This document shows positions 6,068 through 6,321 of a stretch of DNA of 6,321 bases, one piece after another (position 1 is the stretch's first letter; each line of letters begins with the position of its first letter). The position numbers and the translations under genes were made by a program. The notes beneath the pieces were generated by a model, which saw only the letters and a program-made list of their open reading frames with translations, made no database searches and was not told the origin of the DNA. Source of the stretch: Desulfatirhabdium butyrativorans (lineage in GTDB: Bacteria; Desulfobacterota; Desulfobacteria; Desulfobacterales; DYRK01); assembly GCA_020718785.1 (NCBI GenBank), contig DYRK01000092.1, forward strand, positions 7,827 to 14,147. The letters are read 5' to 3'.

Positions 6068-6240
6068 TCAATAAGTTTTTATATAGAATCTTTCAGTATA
6101 TTTCAGCCTGTTTCCTAAATCAAGCATATCCTTGACCTGTGCGATATATTCCTTGTCAGAAACAATTATGTTTTTGAATTAATTCTCTGATTTCAGAGCG
6201 GAATAAGGAAGTATGCGAATCATCCGCGATAAAGAATTTT
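6068..6240 (-). pseudogene. Possible remnant of a frameshifted gene
   Basis: Two overlapping minus-strand frames look protein-like. One is open from the repeat border to a TGA at 6156-6158 and reads FFIADDSHTSLFRSEIRELI in its first part. The other is open from 6178 to a TGA at 6068-6070 and reads IIVSDKEYIAQVKDMLDLGN in its middle. They overlap by about 20 bp, so one small indel would join them into roughly 57 codons. Neither has a convincing start; the only ATG, at 6127, gives 19 residues. I do not recognise the protein. Chance open frames in AT-rich DNA are the alternative. Confidence 0.25.
6078..6106 (-). promoter_or_regulatory. Candidate promoter for the acidic-protein/U32 unit
   Basis: On the minus strand CTGAAA (6101-6106, four of six) is separated by 17 bp from TATAAA (6078-6083, five of six). 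A start near 6070 would give a leader of about 77 nt containing the hairpin at 6022-6044. It overlaps the end of the possible gene remnant. Consensus match only. Confidence 0.3.
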
Positions 6241-6244
6241 TCCT

Positions 6245-6321
6245 CGTTCCCAAGCCCCGGCTTCGTGCCGTCTCCCGTCACGGGAAGCCGGGGAGCCTCC
6301 CCGGCAAGTGCGTTCCCAAGC
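6245..6321. repeat. GC-rich structured repeat bounded by 11-bp direct repeats
   Basis: CGTTCCCAAGC occurs at 6245-6255 and again at 6311-6321, 66 bp apart, the second copy ending exactly at the window edge. Between them a 10-bp perfect inverted repeat (CCCCGGCTTC 6255-6264, GAAGCCGGGG 6284-6293) contains an inner CCGT/ACGG stem. A competing 9-bp palindrome (6287-6295 with 6297-6305, one central base) shares the right arm. The block is sharply more GC-rich than the AT-rich DNA beside it. From memory, CGTTCCCAAGC-type motifs are widely dispersed in some large-genome Desulfobacterota and cyanobacteria. It may be one unit of a tandem array or a REP/MITE-like element. Confidence 0.65.

Larger units (their letters stand above)
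5994..6321. other. Gene-free right-hand region
   Basis: This 328-bp stretch contains no intact gene on either strand. Up to about 6240 it is mostly AT-rich and holds the ribosome-binding site, leader hairpin, candidate promoter and gene remnant listed separately, plus a small dyad CTCTGA-TT-TCAGAG at 6185-6198 that could be an operator or chance. The remainder is the GC-rich repeat. Confidence 0.7.

Noticed and set aside
6213..6321. Plus-strand frame beginning ATG CGA ATC and open to the right edge
   Set aside because: Two thirds of it is the GC-rich structured repeat, whose translation is a known kind of spurious ORF. The Shine-Dalgarno spacing is poor. It could only be saved by sequence beyond the edge.

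Overview
The window carries four protein-coding genes, all on the minus strand, so transcription runs from the right edge to the left. In that order they are: a small acidic protein of unknown function (5484-5993), a U32-family peptidase/hydroxylase homologue (3463-5460), a secreted collagen-like fibre protein ending in a peptidase S74 chaperone domain (1855-3345), and a zinc-ribbon Ser/Thr protein kinase with one membrane anchor and the start of an outward-facing sensor domain (1-1806, cut by the left edge). The long plus-strand reading frames are shadows of these genes. No rRNA, tRNA, CRISPR array, transposase or phage structural gene is visible.

The gene content suggests a gliding or filamentous-type member of the Desulfobacterota, or another large-genome deltaproteobacterial relative. 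The hints are the kinase with an MJ0042-type zinc ribbon and a 'GEVYVMDWG' activation segment, the lone dockerin-like EF-hand after a signal peptide, the long U32 protein, and a CGTTCCCAAGC-type dispersed repeat. This placement is inferred from family resemblance only.

Right region (about 5994-6321): no intact gene. It holds, from the right edge inward, a GC-rich repeat unit bounded by 11-bp direct repeats with two competing hairpins, two overlapping open frames that look like the remains of a frameshifted gene, a candidate promoter, and a GC-rich dyad in the presumed leader of the acidic protein. Middle region: the acidic-protein gene and the U32 gene lie 23 bp apart and are probably co-transcribed. 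The U32 gene contains an A10 run and a heptanucleotide tandem repeat inside a linker. Left region: a separate candidate promoter and a strong ribosome-binding site precede the collagen/S74 gene, and the kinase follows after 48 bp, so these two probably form an operon.

The most interesting object is the collagen/S74 protein. A signal peptide, EF-hand loop, chitin-binding-like module, 16 Gly-X-Y triplets rich in KGD/KGE, seven 17-residue FIG-AG repeats and an intact Ser/Lys S74 self-cleaving chaperone are combined in one secreted 496-residue chain. This reads as a trimeric, self-trimming surface fibre encoded beside a transmembrane sensor kinase. Any functional link between the two is inferred from adjacency alone.
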